Positions 34,801 to 42,852 of a stretch of 64,000 bases of DNA are shown here, piece by piece. Both the position numbers and the translations under genes were made by a program. The notes beneath the pieces were generated by a model. The model was not told where the DNA came from and searched no databases. It saw nothing but the letters and a program-made list of their open reading frames with translations. Source of the DNA: Enterobacter asburiae (GTDB lineage Bacteria; Pseudomonadota; Gammaproteobacteria; Enterobacterales; Enterobacteriaceae); the NCBI RefSeq assembly GCF_008080435.1, contig NZ_VRKN01000004.1, positions 62,001 through 126,000 on the forward strand. The letters run 5' to 3'. The number at the start of each line of letters is the position of its first letter. Within the stretch, counting starts at the first letter, position 1.

Positions 34801-37709
34801 GAGTAATGCAGCAACATGCTCTCAGTTCAGCACCGGATTTGGCTGCCGATTTACCTGTTATTGATCTGCTACAGCCGTTGTCACAACGACTATCTGCGAT
34901 AAGTAGCGAGACGGCAACGCTCCCGGGCTGGAACAGTCTGGAAACAGATTACGAGAAATTAGCAGCGACACTGGCACTTGCAGAAGAGATCCGCAACAAA
35001 CTCGGCACATTAGGGTCCTCACCACAACAACTTGCACGGATTCGCAATGCCGTTAAAACCTTGGTTATTGATGGCAATGATTTGCTGGGATCGGCCGGTA
35101 TGGTTGCGAATTCATGCCAGAGCCTCCGTACTGCACTTATCGGGTTTAGCGAAGCCAAAACAACTTTCTGTGGCCTGATAAAAACGCAAGAAGAAAATCC
35201 GTCGATCCCCATATTGCGAAACTGTGCGCTAAACATAATACAGAATTCATCGGCACTGAAAGCATGGAGTGACTGGAGTCGCGTGCGGGAGGAAGCGATT
35301 TCACAGGGGATGATGCCCATGCTGGATGAGCTTGCTAATCTTGATACCTCAGAAACAAGTGCCTTAGAGATTTTCGAAACAGCCTACTGTCGCTGGTTCG
35401 CCTCATGGGTCATTGATTCGGAACCGCTACTCCATAATTTTGTTCCTGCCGAACATATGAGTGACATTGAGGCCTATCGCAAGCATACCGATCGACTGGC
35501 AAAGTTAACAGTTCGTTATATTCGCGCGCGTCTATGCGGCGTAATCCCCGCAAAAAATGAAATAGCCAAGCAGGGAGGCTTTGCCTTACTGAAGCATGAA
35601 TTACAAAAATCTCGTCGTCATAAGCCTGTACGGCAAATGGCCGCAGAGATGGGGGATGCAATGTCTAAACTTGCACCTTGCATGCTTATGAGCCCTCTTT
35701 CCGTAGCTCAATTTTTGCCTTCCAGCCAAGCTTTGTTTGATCTGGTGATCTTTGATGAAGCATCACAGATTTCCCCTTGGGACGCCATTGGCGCAATGGC
35801 GCGTGGTAAACAAGTTGTTGTGGCTGGCGATCCACGTCAGATGCCGCCAACCAGTTTCTTCAATCGCGGTGCAAGTGATGTCGACGATGATGTGGAAGAG
35901 GATATGGAAAGCATTTTGGATGAATGCCTTGCCGCCGGGTTATACAACCATAGTCTGAGTTGGCACTACCGTAGTCGCCATGAAAGTTTGATCACCTTCT
36001 CTAACCATCGTTATTATGATGGCAACCTGATCACCTTCCCTGCGTCAGAAACGCGACAAAGTGCTGTTCAATGGTGCAAGGTCGGTGGCGTTTATTCGAA
36101 AGGTAAAGGTCGTCACAATCAAGCCGAAGCCGAAGCCATCGTCGCAGAGACCGTAAAACGTCTAACTGATAAAAAATTTGTTGCTTCAGGTAAGTCGATT
36201 GGCATTATTACCTTGAACACTGAACAACAAAAACTGATCAATGACTTGTTGGATAGAGCTCGTCAGCAACATCCAGCAATCGAGCCCTTCTTTCAGCAAG
36301 AGCTTGATGAACCCGTGGTGGTTAAAAACCTTGAGACAGTTCAGGGCGATGAGCGTGATTTAATTATGCTCGGTATTGGGTTCGGCCCTACCGAACCCGG
36401 TGCCAATACAATGTCTATGAGCTTTGGTCCACTCAATCGTGAAGGAGGCTGGCGACGCCTGAATGTTGCCGTCACGCGTGCGCGTCAAGAGATGATGGTA
36501 TTTACCTCATTCGACTCTTCGATGATCGATCTCAATCGAACCAGCGCACGTGCTGTCGCCGACCTTAAGCATTTCATAGAATTTGCTCAAAGAGGCCCGG
36601 TAGCATTGGCGCAGGCTGTTCGTGGATCGGTTGGTGGCTATGACTCACCTTTTGAAGAAGCGGTTGCTAATGGCCTGAGAAGGAAAGGCTGGCATGTTGT
36701 TCCGCAAATAGGCGTATCCCGTTTCCGTATTGATCTGGGGATCGTTCATCCGGATAAACCGGGCGATTATCTAGTCGGCGTTGAATGTGATGGTGCCACC
36801 TATCATAGTGCAGCCACAGCCCGCGATCGTGATAAAGTTCGCAGCGCTATTCTGCAAGGCTTGGGATGGAAATTATTACGCCTCTGGTCAACGGAGTGGT
36901 GGATTGATAAAGAAGGTGCGCTTGAGCGACTTGATTCGGCCATTCGCGATCTGCTTGAGGACTCCAGAGCTACTGATGCAATGCGCACAGATGAAGCAGA
37001 ACAGTCTACTGATATTAGCGATGAAACAATCGCGGTTACAGAGTCGGATGATCTCCCCTTAACTACCGTCAATGTGCAGGGAGCCAACGATGGAGAGATC
37101 TCCGCTTCTGTAGAAGTGATAAAGCAACTCAGTAAAGAGCCTGAAGACGACGATAGCGAAGAGACCGCTGTGCCAGAGCTCAAATACGCCTCATCATCGG
37201 CCATGGAAGTCACCCTACTCGCTCAGGGCGCTAAATACATCGTTAATGACCTGCAAGAATGGAACAGCAGAGTTGATGCCGAACGCTTCTACATCGGTGG
37301 ATATGACGAAACGCTGCGAGGACTCATCGACTCAGTGGTGAAAGCTGAATCTCCACTGCTGGAAACGACTTTGGTGCAGCGCATTGCACGCGTACACGGT
37401 TTTAATCGTGCTGGCAGACTAATTCGGGAAAGAGTGATGGAGTTGGTGGATCAGCACTATCATGTTGCGACAGATCATTTTGGTGAAAATTTTGTCTGGC
37501 AGTCAACAACTCAGCAGGCAGACTGGAATACGTTCCGTTTACCTGCGACAGAAAATGATATTCGCCAGATTGATGCTATACCTGCAGAAGAGTTACGCGC
37601 ATTGGTTCTGAGTATAAAAGGTGAGAACCAAATTGCAGATATCTCCCGATCGTTGGGCATTAAGCGGCTAACAAGCCAGGCACGACAAAAACTGGAGTCA
37701 TTACTGTAG
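31815..37709 (+). CDS. DUF4011/SF1 helicase/Vsr-type nuclease/DUF3320 giant protein
   Basis: A 1964-residue cytosolic protein starting at MSLKASVSVA after GGAGACGG. In order: an N-terminal beta-rich domain; a transglutaminase-like segment with C216 (ATCLDTT) and H242 (EGHAFVGLWL); DUF4011 from about 370 (WQRKLLDLTTRNRLLHL); an SF1 helicase with Walker A GPPGTGKS (683-690), Walker B FDEASQ (D1314-E1315), HYRSRHESL, and RLNVAVTRAR; a PD-(D/E)xK MTES_1575/Vsr-like nuclease with E1614/E1615, D1640 and E1657-x-D1659; and a C-terminal DUF3320. All key catalytic residues seem present. Such COG1112-type proteins are listed as predicted phage-defence effectors. It stands alone and is A+T-richer than its surroundings, so recent transfer is likely. 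The target is unknown. Confidence 0.92.
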   Translation: MSLKASVSVAHKLGFTSHQNAVPLLRELVLHNESDQMYQDLTLHLQTTPAVLEAKQWKIDRLLPHSTLDIRDRDIKLDAKWLAELTESVVCEITLCLRQGEDELFTVNYPLEALAKNEWGGDAMVELLPSFITPNDPAIDRLLKATSDVLRSAGKREALDGYESKSRTRVWEIASALWTAICNMNISYALPPASFEHNGQKIRTPGTIIEARIATCLDTTLLFASALEQLGLNPLVLLTEGHAFVGLWLQPQEFAQLVTEDVSAVRKRIDLKEMVVFETTLATQAHPASFTQASIEALQHLTEKKFYAAIDVRRARMQKIRPLALGTLGATAQTEDTEQIISHGFEDAPQLPSFDIELDIADEKGATSRLVQWQRKLLDLTTRNRLLHLPESAKGIRLLCANPGMLEDKLAEGKRLRIVSLPNLETGGRDAELYQQQTHENLRDEYAQNALERGEVVSYLEKERLESSLIDLYRKSKSDLEEGGANTLFLAVGFLKWKKAADDPKSYSAPLILLPIQLDRKSALSGVTMRLLEEEPRFNLTLLELLRNDFALTINGLDGELPTDESGIDVDGIWNVIRRAVRDIPGFEVTRDVVIGTFSFAKYLMWKDLVDRTPQLMESPLVKYLVERGLENATLEKSGEIIDVDELDNEIGTQELFLPLPADSSQVAAVVASAKGRDFVLDGPPGTGKSQTIANMIAHNLALGRRVLFVAEKKAALDVVYRRLEAQGLGEFCLELHSSKTSKMDFLKQLERAWDVRDVLTAQEWDEEASKLQTLRDKLNDVVRLLHKRWPNGLTLHYAMGRVIKDASAATPRFTWPANTLHTAEQMEYFRLIARRLELNRAAFQQHGEHFAAIAQTDWTNGWQSSLIVSAKALPGKIEDLEQATDTLLETSGIELDSKEPAKLAQLLAFCELLTKAVGIDLSFMFTPDAAARIQAGHTAIALLQEITTIKERLSVNYPADSWQHINVPQIRQALTQAGKKFWFFATSARKKVIQGVMQQHALSSAPDLAADLPVIDLLQPLSQRLSAISSETATLPGWNSLETDYEKLAATLALAEEIRNKLGTLGSSPQQLARIRNAVKTLVIDGNDLLGSAGMVANSCQSLRTALIGFSEAKTTFCGLIKTQEENPSIPILRNCALNIIQNSSALKAWSDWSRVREEAISQGMMPMLDELANLDTSETSALEIFETAYCRWFASWVIDSEPLLHNFVPAEHMSDIEAYRKHTDRLAKLTVRYIRARLCGVIPAKNEIAKQGGFALLKHELQKSRRHKPVRQMAAEMGDAMSKLAPCMLMSPLSVAQFLPSSQALFDLVIFDEASQISPWDAIGAMARGKQVVVAGDPRQMPPTSFFNRGASDVDDDVEEDMESILDECLAAGLYNHSLSWHYRSRHESLITFSNHRYYDGNLITFPASETRQSAVQWCKVGGVYSKGKGRHNQAEAEAIVAETVKRLTDKKFVASGKSIGIITLNTEQQKLINDLLDRARQQHPAIEPFFQQELDEPVVVKNLETVQGDERDLIMLGIGFGPTEPGANTMSMSFGPLNREGGWRRLNVAVTRARQEMMVFTSFDSSMIDLNRTSARAVADLKHFIEFAQRGPVALAQAVRGSVGGYDSPFEEAVANGLRRKGWHVVPQIGVSRFRIDLGIVHPDKPGDYLVGVECDGATYHSAATARDRDKVRSAILQGLGWKLLRLWSTEWWIDKEGALERLDSAIRDLLEDSRATDAMRTDEAEQSTDISDETIAVTESDDLPLTTVNVQGANDGEISASVEVIKQLSKEPEDDDSEETAVPELKYASSSAMEVTLLAQGAKYIVNDLQEWNSRVDAERFYIGGYDETLRGLIDSVVKAESPLLETTLVQRIARVHGFNRAGRLIRERVMELVDQHYHVATDHFGENFVWQSTTQQADWNTFRLPATENDIRQIDAIPAEELRALVLSIKGENQIADISRSLGIKRLTSQARQKLESLL

Positions 37710-38165
37710 GCCAGACTGGCTATTCCTGGGTTATCAACAGGAATAGCCTTCATTCAATCTTTGAGCCCCTTGTTTTTTCCCCACTAGCGCAAATTTGACC
37801 GCCTTGGTCTGGATGCGATAGATATTCGAAAAAAGTGGAACAGATAGCAGCATCCAATATCCGGTTTATTGCTGATGCTCGGAGATATGGATTTAACCAG
37901 CTTTGCCGGTGTCAGATTATTCAGGGATTCGTGACGCCGCGAGCAGCCCCTCACTGATTCATACCCGGCTACGCTAGTGGCCCTTGACAACCTTTCAAAG
38001 AATCCCCAAAGAATCGCGAACTTCCGCTTCTCGCTCATAGCAGATCTAACGTTACCTAATCCCTCAACTTCCCCACCAACGCTACCAGCCATAAAACCAG
38101 GTAGCTAGACAAACACGCCAGATTGTCACGTTAATACCCGTTCCCCCATCAACGAGGAATCGCGC
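37710..38165. other. Gene-poor right flank of the helicase insertion
   Basis: After the helicase stop there is an imperfect hairpin (GGCTATTCCTGG…CAGGAATAGCC, 37717-37747) ending in TT, a plausible terminator. The rest holds a degraded frame on the minus strand with a short IS3-like match (next entry) and no intact gene. The conserved-looking sequence resumes near 38150 with the SnoaL-like gene. Confidence 0.5.
37890..37970 (-). mobile_element. Possible IS3-family transposase tail remnant
   Basis: The minus-strand frame reads YESVRGCSRRHESLNNLTPA at 37901-37963. Its HESLNNLTPA core resembles the end of IS3-type OrfB integrase domains (R-x-H-x-S-L-N/G-x-L-T-P). The flanking frame is not transposase-like, and no inverted terminal repeat was found. 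A short chance match cannot be excluded. Confidence 0.35.
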
Positions 38166-38576
38166 ATGACCCCACATCCGCTACGCCAGATCATTGAATC
38201 CTGCGACCACGCCATCACCACCAAAAACTATGACGCGCTGATGGAGTATTACGCCGACGACGCGGCTCTGGTGGTCAAGCCCGGCATGACGGTTAAAGGC
38301 AAAGAAAACATCCGCAGCGCGTTTATTGCCATCTCTGATTATTTTCAGGACCAGTTGATTGTCGAACAAGGGGAGATGCAGGTGATCGAAGGTGGTGGCA
38401 ATGCCCTCGTTATCATGGAAACCGTTCTGCGTTTTCCTGATGGTCAGGGTGGAATAACGGAAATGTCGCGCCGCGCGACCTATGTTTTTCGGCAGGAAAG
38501 CGACGGTCGCTGGCTTTGTACCATCGACAACTCCTACGGTACGTCTCTTCTGGATACCGGGAACCGATCGCGTTAA
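38166..38576 (+). CDS. SnoaL/DUF4440-like NTF2-fold protein
   Basis: A 136-residue protein of the nuclear-transport-factor-2 fold: N-terminal helix (LRQIIESCDHAITTKNYDAL), the MEYYADDAALVVKPGMTVKG strand pair that marks ketosteroid-isomerase/SnoaL-like proteins, and the terminal RATYVFRQESDGRWLCTIDN strands. Such proteins bind small molecules or act as isomerases; function unknown. GAGGA precedes the start. It is a free-standing gene at the right border of the helicase insertion and converges with a minus-strand small gene. Confidence 0.82.
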   Translation: MTPHPLRQIIESCDHAITTKNYDALMEYYADDAALVVKPGMTVKGKENIRSAFIAISDYFQDQLIVEQGEMQVIEGGGNALVIMETVLRFPDGQGGITEMSRRATYVFRQESDGRWLCTIDNSYGTSLLDTGNRSR

Positions 38577-38620
38577 TCATGGCTTCAAAGGGGCGCTGCC
38601 GCCCCTCCACGCCAGCGCCC

Positions 38621-39076
38621 TTAATGCGCAGTAATGCGCGGCTCCTTCACAAACTCAGCCAGCAGCCACACCATGTCGTGCAGCAGGCCCGTCAGCTCTT
38701 TCGCGACGTGAGCGGGCAGCGTTCCACCCATAACCGCTTGCGTCAGCGCCAGAACATAGTCCACCTGAGTCTGGGTGTCCTGCCAGCAGTCCGGCACGCA
38801 GGAGTTCAGTTTCTCACCCATGATCAATTGCGCGATCAGGTCAGGCGGCAGATCGACATCGCAGAGTTCTCTTAGCTTACGCAGGGCAAGCAGCAGCCGC
38901 TCGCAAAGCACAGTAAACATCTTCGCATCTTCTATTTCGACCAGCACGCTCACCAGCGCGGCGCAGTTGTCGGCGACGACAAACAGATCGGCATCAGCCG
39001 GAAGCGGCCGGGAGATAAGTTGCAGAATGACGCTTTCGTCAGACGGGAGATAAGTCAGGGTTGGGATAGTAGCCAT
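38621..39076 (-). CDS. Hypothetical protein, possibly satellite-prophage related
   Basis: A 151-residue, Leu-rich helical protein. Start at MATIPTLTYLPSDESV is chosen because AGAAGGA lies eight bases before it; a codon three residues upstream lacks this. Internal landmarks are LPADADLFVVADNCAALVSV, CERLLLALRKLRELCDVDL and the end KEPRITAH. I recall similar uncharacterised proteins next to ash/icd-type small genes of P4-like elements, but cannot verify. Its neighbour at 39105-39359 points the same way. No membrane segment or DNA-binding motif is evident. Confidence 0.6.
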   Translation of the reverse strand: MATIPTLTYLPSDESVILQLISRPLPADADLFVVADNCAALVSVLVEIEDAKMFTVLCERLLLALRKLRELCDVDLPPDLIAQLIMGEKLNSCVPDCWQDTQTQVDYVLALTQAVMGGTLPAHVAKELTGLLHDMVWLLAEFVKEPRITAH

Positions 39077-39104
39077 ACAAGGCATCCTTCTATATGCAGT
39101 TCAT

Positions 39105-39359
39105 TTAACCACCCAATGAGTTCCTACGCTCGGGGGGTAGCGCTGACAGAGGTAGGAATACCGCCCATATAGAAAAACGGCCAGCCTTACGGCTGCTCCG
39201 CCAGCGCCACCGCAATTGTAGCGGGATCGGTGCTGCCGCGACATACGAAATGTCACTATATGGTAGATGCGGGTTCCTACGCCCGATTGCGGATGTGCCG
39301 CAACGCAGGCACTTTACGACCCCGATCGGTCGAAGAAAAGACATAACCCTGAATTTCAC
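39105..39359 (-). CDS. Small Arg-rich ORF resembling P4 Ash/Icd-region proteins
   Basis: An 84-codon frame reading MKFRVMSFLRPIGVVKCLRC, GTSAIGRRNPHLPYSDIS, then a basic, Trp/Arg-rich tail. The RCGTSA-x-RRNPHL pattern is one I associate with short ORFs in the immunity/ash region of P4-like satellites. There is no strong ribosome-binding site, so it may be untranslated or part of a structured immunity RNA. It precedes the 151-residue gene on the same strand. Low confidence that it is a real protein. Confidence 0.35.
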   Translation of the reverse strand: MKFRVMSFLRPIGVVKCLRCGTSAIGRRNPHLPYSDISYVAAAPIPLQLRWRWRSSRKAGRFSIWAVFLPLSALPPERRNSLGG

Positions 39360-39408
39360 GCGGTTAATTTGCGGTTTGCGAGGCGTCTTCCAGAAAGATA
39401 ACGCCGCC

Positions 39409-40293
39409 CTAAATTTTAAGCGTATCGATCACGGCTCTCAGGGCTGGCGACACGTTACGGTGCGGATAATAGAGATACAACCCGTCCATGCGCAGGCTAT
39501 AGCGCTGCAACACCCGGATCAGCGTGCCGCGCTCCAGATCGTCAGCCACCAGCTCCACCGGGACATAGGCCAGCCCAAGCCCCAGCCGGGCGGCTTCGGC
39601 TTCCATGTAGCTGTCAGATAGCGCCCATTGCCCCTCTGGTCGATGGGTGATTTTTTTCCCGTCCTGCACCAGCTCCCACTGATAGTCATTACCGTCGGCA
39701 AACTGGTAGGCAATGCAGGGGTGCGCCACTAAATCCGCAGGTGTCTGGGGAAAACCGTAGCGTCTGAAGTGTTCCGGGGCAGCCACAGCGGCCATTTCCA
39801 TATCAGGCGTGATACGCACTGCAATCATTCCCTGCCCCACTTCCGGCCCCAGTCTGACGCCCGCATCGAACCGCTCGGCGATAATGTCGACGAAGCGGCT
39901 TTCATTCATCAGTTCCAGCCTGATATCCGGGTAACGCTGTTTAAAAATGGCGAGCTTTGGCAGCAGACATTTGTCGATAGCATGCTGGCTTGCATTAATA
40001 CGTACCGTGCCGGACGGCGTCTGACGATAGTGTGCCAGGGTCGCCAGGCCCGTATCGAGCGTATCGAACGCGGACTCGGCGGTCCGATAAAGCTGTTCCC
40101 CGGCGTGTGTTAGCGACAGCTTGCGCGTGGTGCGGACCAGAAGCTGAACGCCCAACCGCTCTTCCAGCTCGCGAACCGAGCGGCTGATCCCGGATTGCGC
40201 CAGCCCAAGCCGCTGCGCGGCCGCCGTGAAGCTCCCTTCCCGTACCACCTGCATGAACAGGTACAGCTCATTATAGTTTTCCCGCTTCGCCAT
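39409..40293 (-). CDS. LysR-family regulator divergent from the hydrolase
   Basis: A 294-residue LTTR; residues 1-62 form the helix-turn-helix (FMQVVREGSFTAAAQRLGLAQSGISRSVREL). The effector domain (TVRINASQHAIDKCLLPKL; RFDAGVRLGPEVGQGMIAV) is of the DmlR/CrgA-type branch. It faces the hydrolase-MFS pair across a 110-bp spacer and likely controls it. ATG at 40293 is preferred over the GTG one codon upstream. The signal is unknown. Confidence 0.88.
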   Translation of the reverse strand: MAKRENYNELYLFMQVVREGSFTAAAQRLGLAQSGISRSVRELEERLGVQLLVRTTRKLSLTHAGEQLYRTAESAFDTLDTGLATLAHYRQTPSGTVRINASQHAIDKCLLPKLAIFKQRYPDIRLELMNESRFVDIIAERFDAGVRLGPEVGQGMIAVRITPDMEMAAVAAPEHFRRYGFPQTPADLVAHPCIAYQFADGNDYQWELVQDGKKITHRPEGQWALSDSYMEAEAARLGLGLAYVPVELVADDLERGTLIRVLQRYSLRMDGLYLYYPHRNVSPALRAVIDTLKI

Positions 40294-40406
40294 CACGCCC
40301 CCGATTTATAACAATATGATATGAATCCTAGCAGCTTTCGGCCTCTAATCAGCACTAATTCTGCTAACTATAATGACCGCAACACAACAACCCAGGGTCC
40401 ATTTTC

Positions 40407-41534
40407 ATGAAAACATTCACCCAAAAACTGTCCGTTGCGATGCTGCTATGTGCATCATTAAGTGGAGTGACAACAATGTCTTATGCAGAAACGACTAACC
40501 CAAACGCACCTGTCTCAATGGTGAGCACATGGGATAAAACCTTCGCCGAAAGTACTAAAGTCGACCACCGCAAGGTGTCCTTCCAGAACCGGTACGGGAT
40601 CACCCTGGTGGGCGATCTGTATCTTCCCAAAAACCGCGGTGACCGCAAGCTGGCGGCGATTGCGGTCAGTGGGCCGTTTGGCGCGGTCAAAGAGCAGTCC
40701 AGCGGACTGTATGCGCAGACCCTGGCGGAAAATGGGTTTGTGACCCTGGCGTTCGATCCGTCCTATACGGGCGAAAGCGGCGGCCAGCCGCGCAACGTTG
40801 CGTCTCCGGATATCAACACCGAAGACTTCAGCGCGGCGGTGGATTTCCTGGGGTTACAGAAAGAGGTTGATCGTAACCGCATCGGTATTCTCGGCATCTG
40901 CGGTTGGGGCGGTATGGCGCTGAATGCGGCATCCATGGACACCCGCGTGAAAGCGGTCGCCACCAGCGTGATGTATGACATGAGCCGGGCGATGGGTCAC
41001 GGCGTGGGCGACGGGAAAGATCGCTACTCAACGTCTGACCGCCGTGCCGTTCTGCAATATCTCAACGCACAGCGCTGGAAAGATGCTGAGAACGGTACCT
41101 TCGCGCACGGCGGCCATGACATTTATGTCGATGAAAACGGCAAGGTGACGGCGGCTGAACGTATTCTGCCAGAGGCGCTGCCAGCAGACCCGAACCCGGT
41201 CCTGAAGGAGTTCTATGACTACTACCGCATGCCGCGCGGCTTCCACGCGCGCTCCGTCAACTCCACCGGCGCGTGGACCGCGACCACGCCATTGTCCTTT
41301 ATGAATATGCCGCTGCTGAGCTACGCCGGGGAAATTACGATCCCGACGCTTATCGTCACCGGTGAAAAAGCGCACTCCCGCTACTTTGCAGAAGATGCGT
41401 TTAAAGCGGTCGGCAGCAAGCAGAAGGAACTGGTGATTGTTCCGGGCGCAAACCATGTCGATCTCTACGACAATGTTGCCGGGAAGATCCCGTTCGTCCA
41501 GTTTGAACAGTTCTTCAAAACCAGCCTGAAATAA
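40407..41534 (+). CDS. Exported alpha/beta hydrolase with Cys nucleophile
   Basis: A 375-residue protein with a signal peptide (MKTFTQKLSVAMLLCASLSG, cleavage after SYA) and an alpha/beta-hydrolase core. The nucleophile elbow reads GICGWGG with C165 in place of Ser, as in dienelactone-hydrolase-like enzymes; the acid follows VTGE and the His is in GANHVDLY. The substrate is not known. The family includes YcjY-type proteins. It is immediately upstream (43 bp) of an MFS exporter, and both lie divergent from the LysR gene, so one regulated unit is likely. Confidence 0.82.
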   Translation: MKTFTQKLSVAMLLCASLSGVTTMSYAETTNPNAPVSMVSTWDKTFAESTKVDHRKVSFQNRYGITLVGDLYLPKNRGDRKLAAIAVSGPFGAVKEQSSGLYAQTLAENGFVTLAFDPSYTGESGGQPRNVASPDINTEDFSAAVDFLGLQKEVDRNRIGILGICGWGGMALNAASMDTRVKAVATSVMYDMSRAMGHGVGDGKDRYSTSDRRAVLQYLNAQRWKDAENGTFAHGGHDIYVDENGKVTAAERILPEALPADPNPVLKEFYDYYRMPRGFHARSVNSTGAWTATTPLSFMNMPLLSYAGEITIPTLIVTGEKAHSRYFAEDAFKAVGSKQKELVIVPGANHVDLYDNVAGKIPFVQFEQFFKTSLK

Positions 41535-41577
41535 ACCTCTCCGCCGTCCGTTTTTCGCGGGCGGCGCTTCGTGAAAG

Positions 41578-42780
41578 ATGACTATGTCCACTCTGAACCC
41601 TACCACCTCACAGAATGAGGAACGTGCGCACTGGGGCGGTATTTTTGCCATGACTCTGTGCGTATTCGTCCTGATTGCCTCGGAATTTATGCCCGTTAGC
41701 CTGCTTACGCCTCTTGCCAGAGATTTGGGCGTTACGGAGGGGCTCGCTGGCCAGGGGATCGCCATCTCCGGCGCGCTGGCGGTTCTGACCAGCCTTTTTC
41801 TTTCCCGGCTTGCCGGGAATATGAACCGCAAACACCTTCTGCTGGGCATGACGATCCTGATGGCGCTCTCGGGGATGATTATCGCTTTCGCCCCAAACTA
41901 TCTGGTTTACATGACTGGCCGCGCGCTGATAGGTATCGCTATAGGCGGGTTCTGGTCCATGTCTGCCGCAACGGCCATCCGCCTTGTTCCGCAGCATCAG
42001 GTATCGCGTGCGCTGGCGATATTCAACGGGGGGAACGCGCTGGCGACGGTAGTCGCCGCCCCGCTCGGGAGCTATCTCGGCGCCACCGTTGGCTGGCGCG
42101 GCGCCTTCCTGTGCCTGGTTCCCGTGGCGATAGTGGCGTTCCTCTGGCAACGTTTTAGCCTGCCCGATATGAACGGCAATAAAAATACGGCGTCACGCGC
42201 ATCCGTCTTTCGGCTATTCCGCCAACGGGTGGTTTCCATTGGTCTGCTGGCCTGCGGCCTGTTCTTTATGGGACAGTTTGCGCTGTTTACCTATGTGCGT
42301 CCGTTTCTCGAAACCGTCACGCAGGTCACCCCCTCCGGCTTATCGCTGATTTTACTCACCATCGGCATCGCGGGTTTTGTTGGCACACTGCTCGTTGCTC
42401 TGGCCCTGAACGCCGCGTTTTACCTGACGTTAATCGCCATTCCCCTGCTGATGGCCGTCATAGCAGGCGTGTTGATACTGACCGGTCACAGCGTGTGGAT
42501 CGTTGCCCTGCTGTTAGGCTTCTGGGGCATGCTGGCAACGGCGGCGCCAACGGGATGGTGGACATGGATTGCGCGAACGCTGCCGCAAGATGCTGAAGCC
42601 GGTGGCGGATTAATGGTCGCCGTGATCCAACTCGCCATTGCGCTCGGCTCAACGGCGGGCGGTATGGTGTTCGATCATAGCGGCTGGCAGAGCACGTTTG
42701 CATTGAGCGGAATATTGCTCCTGGGCGCGGTTGTGTTGACGCTTCTGCTTTCGCGTCTTCACAAATCACTCGCCGGATGA
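41578..42780 (+). CDS. MFS efflux transporter (NepI/AraJ-like)
   Basis: A 400-residue, 12-helix DHA1 MFS protein. It resembles the NepI purine-nucleoside exporter and SotB group: ASEFMPVSLLTPLARDLGVT in helix 1-2, motif A RLAGNMNRKHLL and motif C GNALATVVAAPLGSYLG. An alternative start lies two codons in (MSTLNP). The substrate is unknown. It sits 43 bp after the hydrolase gene and probably shares its transcript, exporting a toxic product or related compound. Confidence 0.85.
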   Translation: MTMSTLNPTTSQNEERAHWGGIFAMTLCVFVLIASEFMPVSLLTPLARDLGVTEGLAGQGIAISGALAVLTSLFLSRLAGNMNRKHLLLGMTILMALSGMIIAFAPNYLVYMTGRALIGIAIGGFWSMSAATAIRLVPQHQVSRALAIFNGGNALATVVAAPLGSYLGATVGWRGAFLCLVPVAIVAFLWQRFSLPDMNGNKNTASRASVFRLFRQRVVSIGLLACGLFFMGQFALFTYVRPFLETVTQVTPSGLSLILLTIGIAGFVGTLLVALALNAAFYLTLIAIPLLMAVIAGVLILTGHSVWIVALLLGFWGMLATAAPTGWWTWIARTLPQDAEAGGGLMVAVIQLAIALGSTAGGMVFDHSGWQSTFALSGILLLGAVVLTLLLSRLHKSLAG

Positions 42781-42852
42781 ATTGTTGACGCTTTCCTTCA
42801 CCGCTGGTGTATTGTTTTTAAACGATTCATCACTCTGAAGAGAAGCGGCGAC

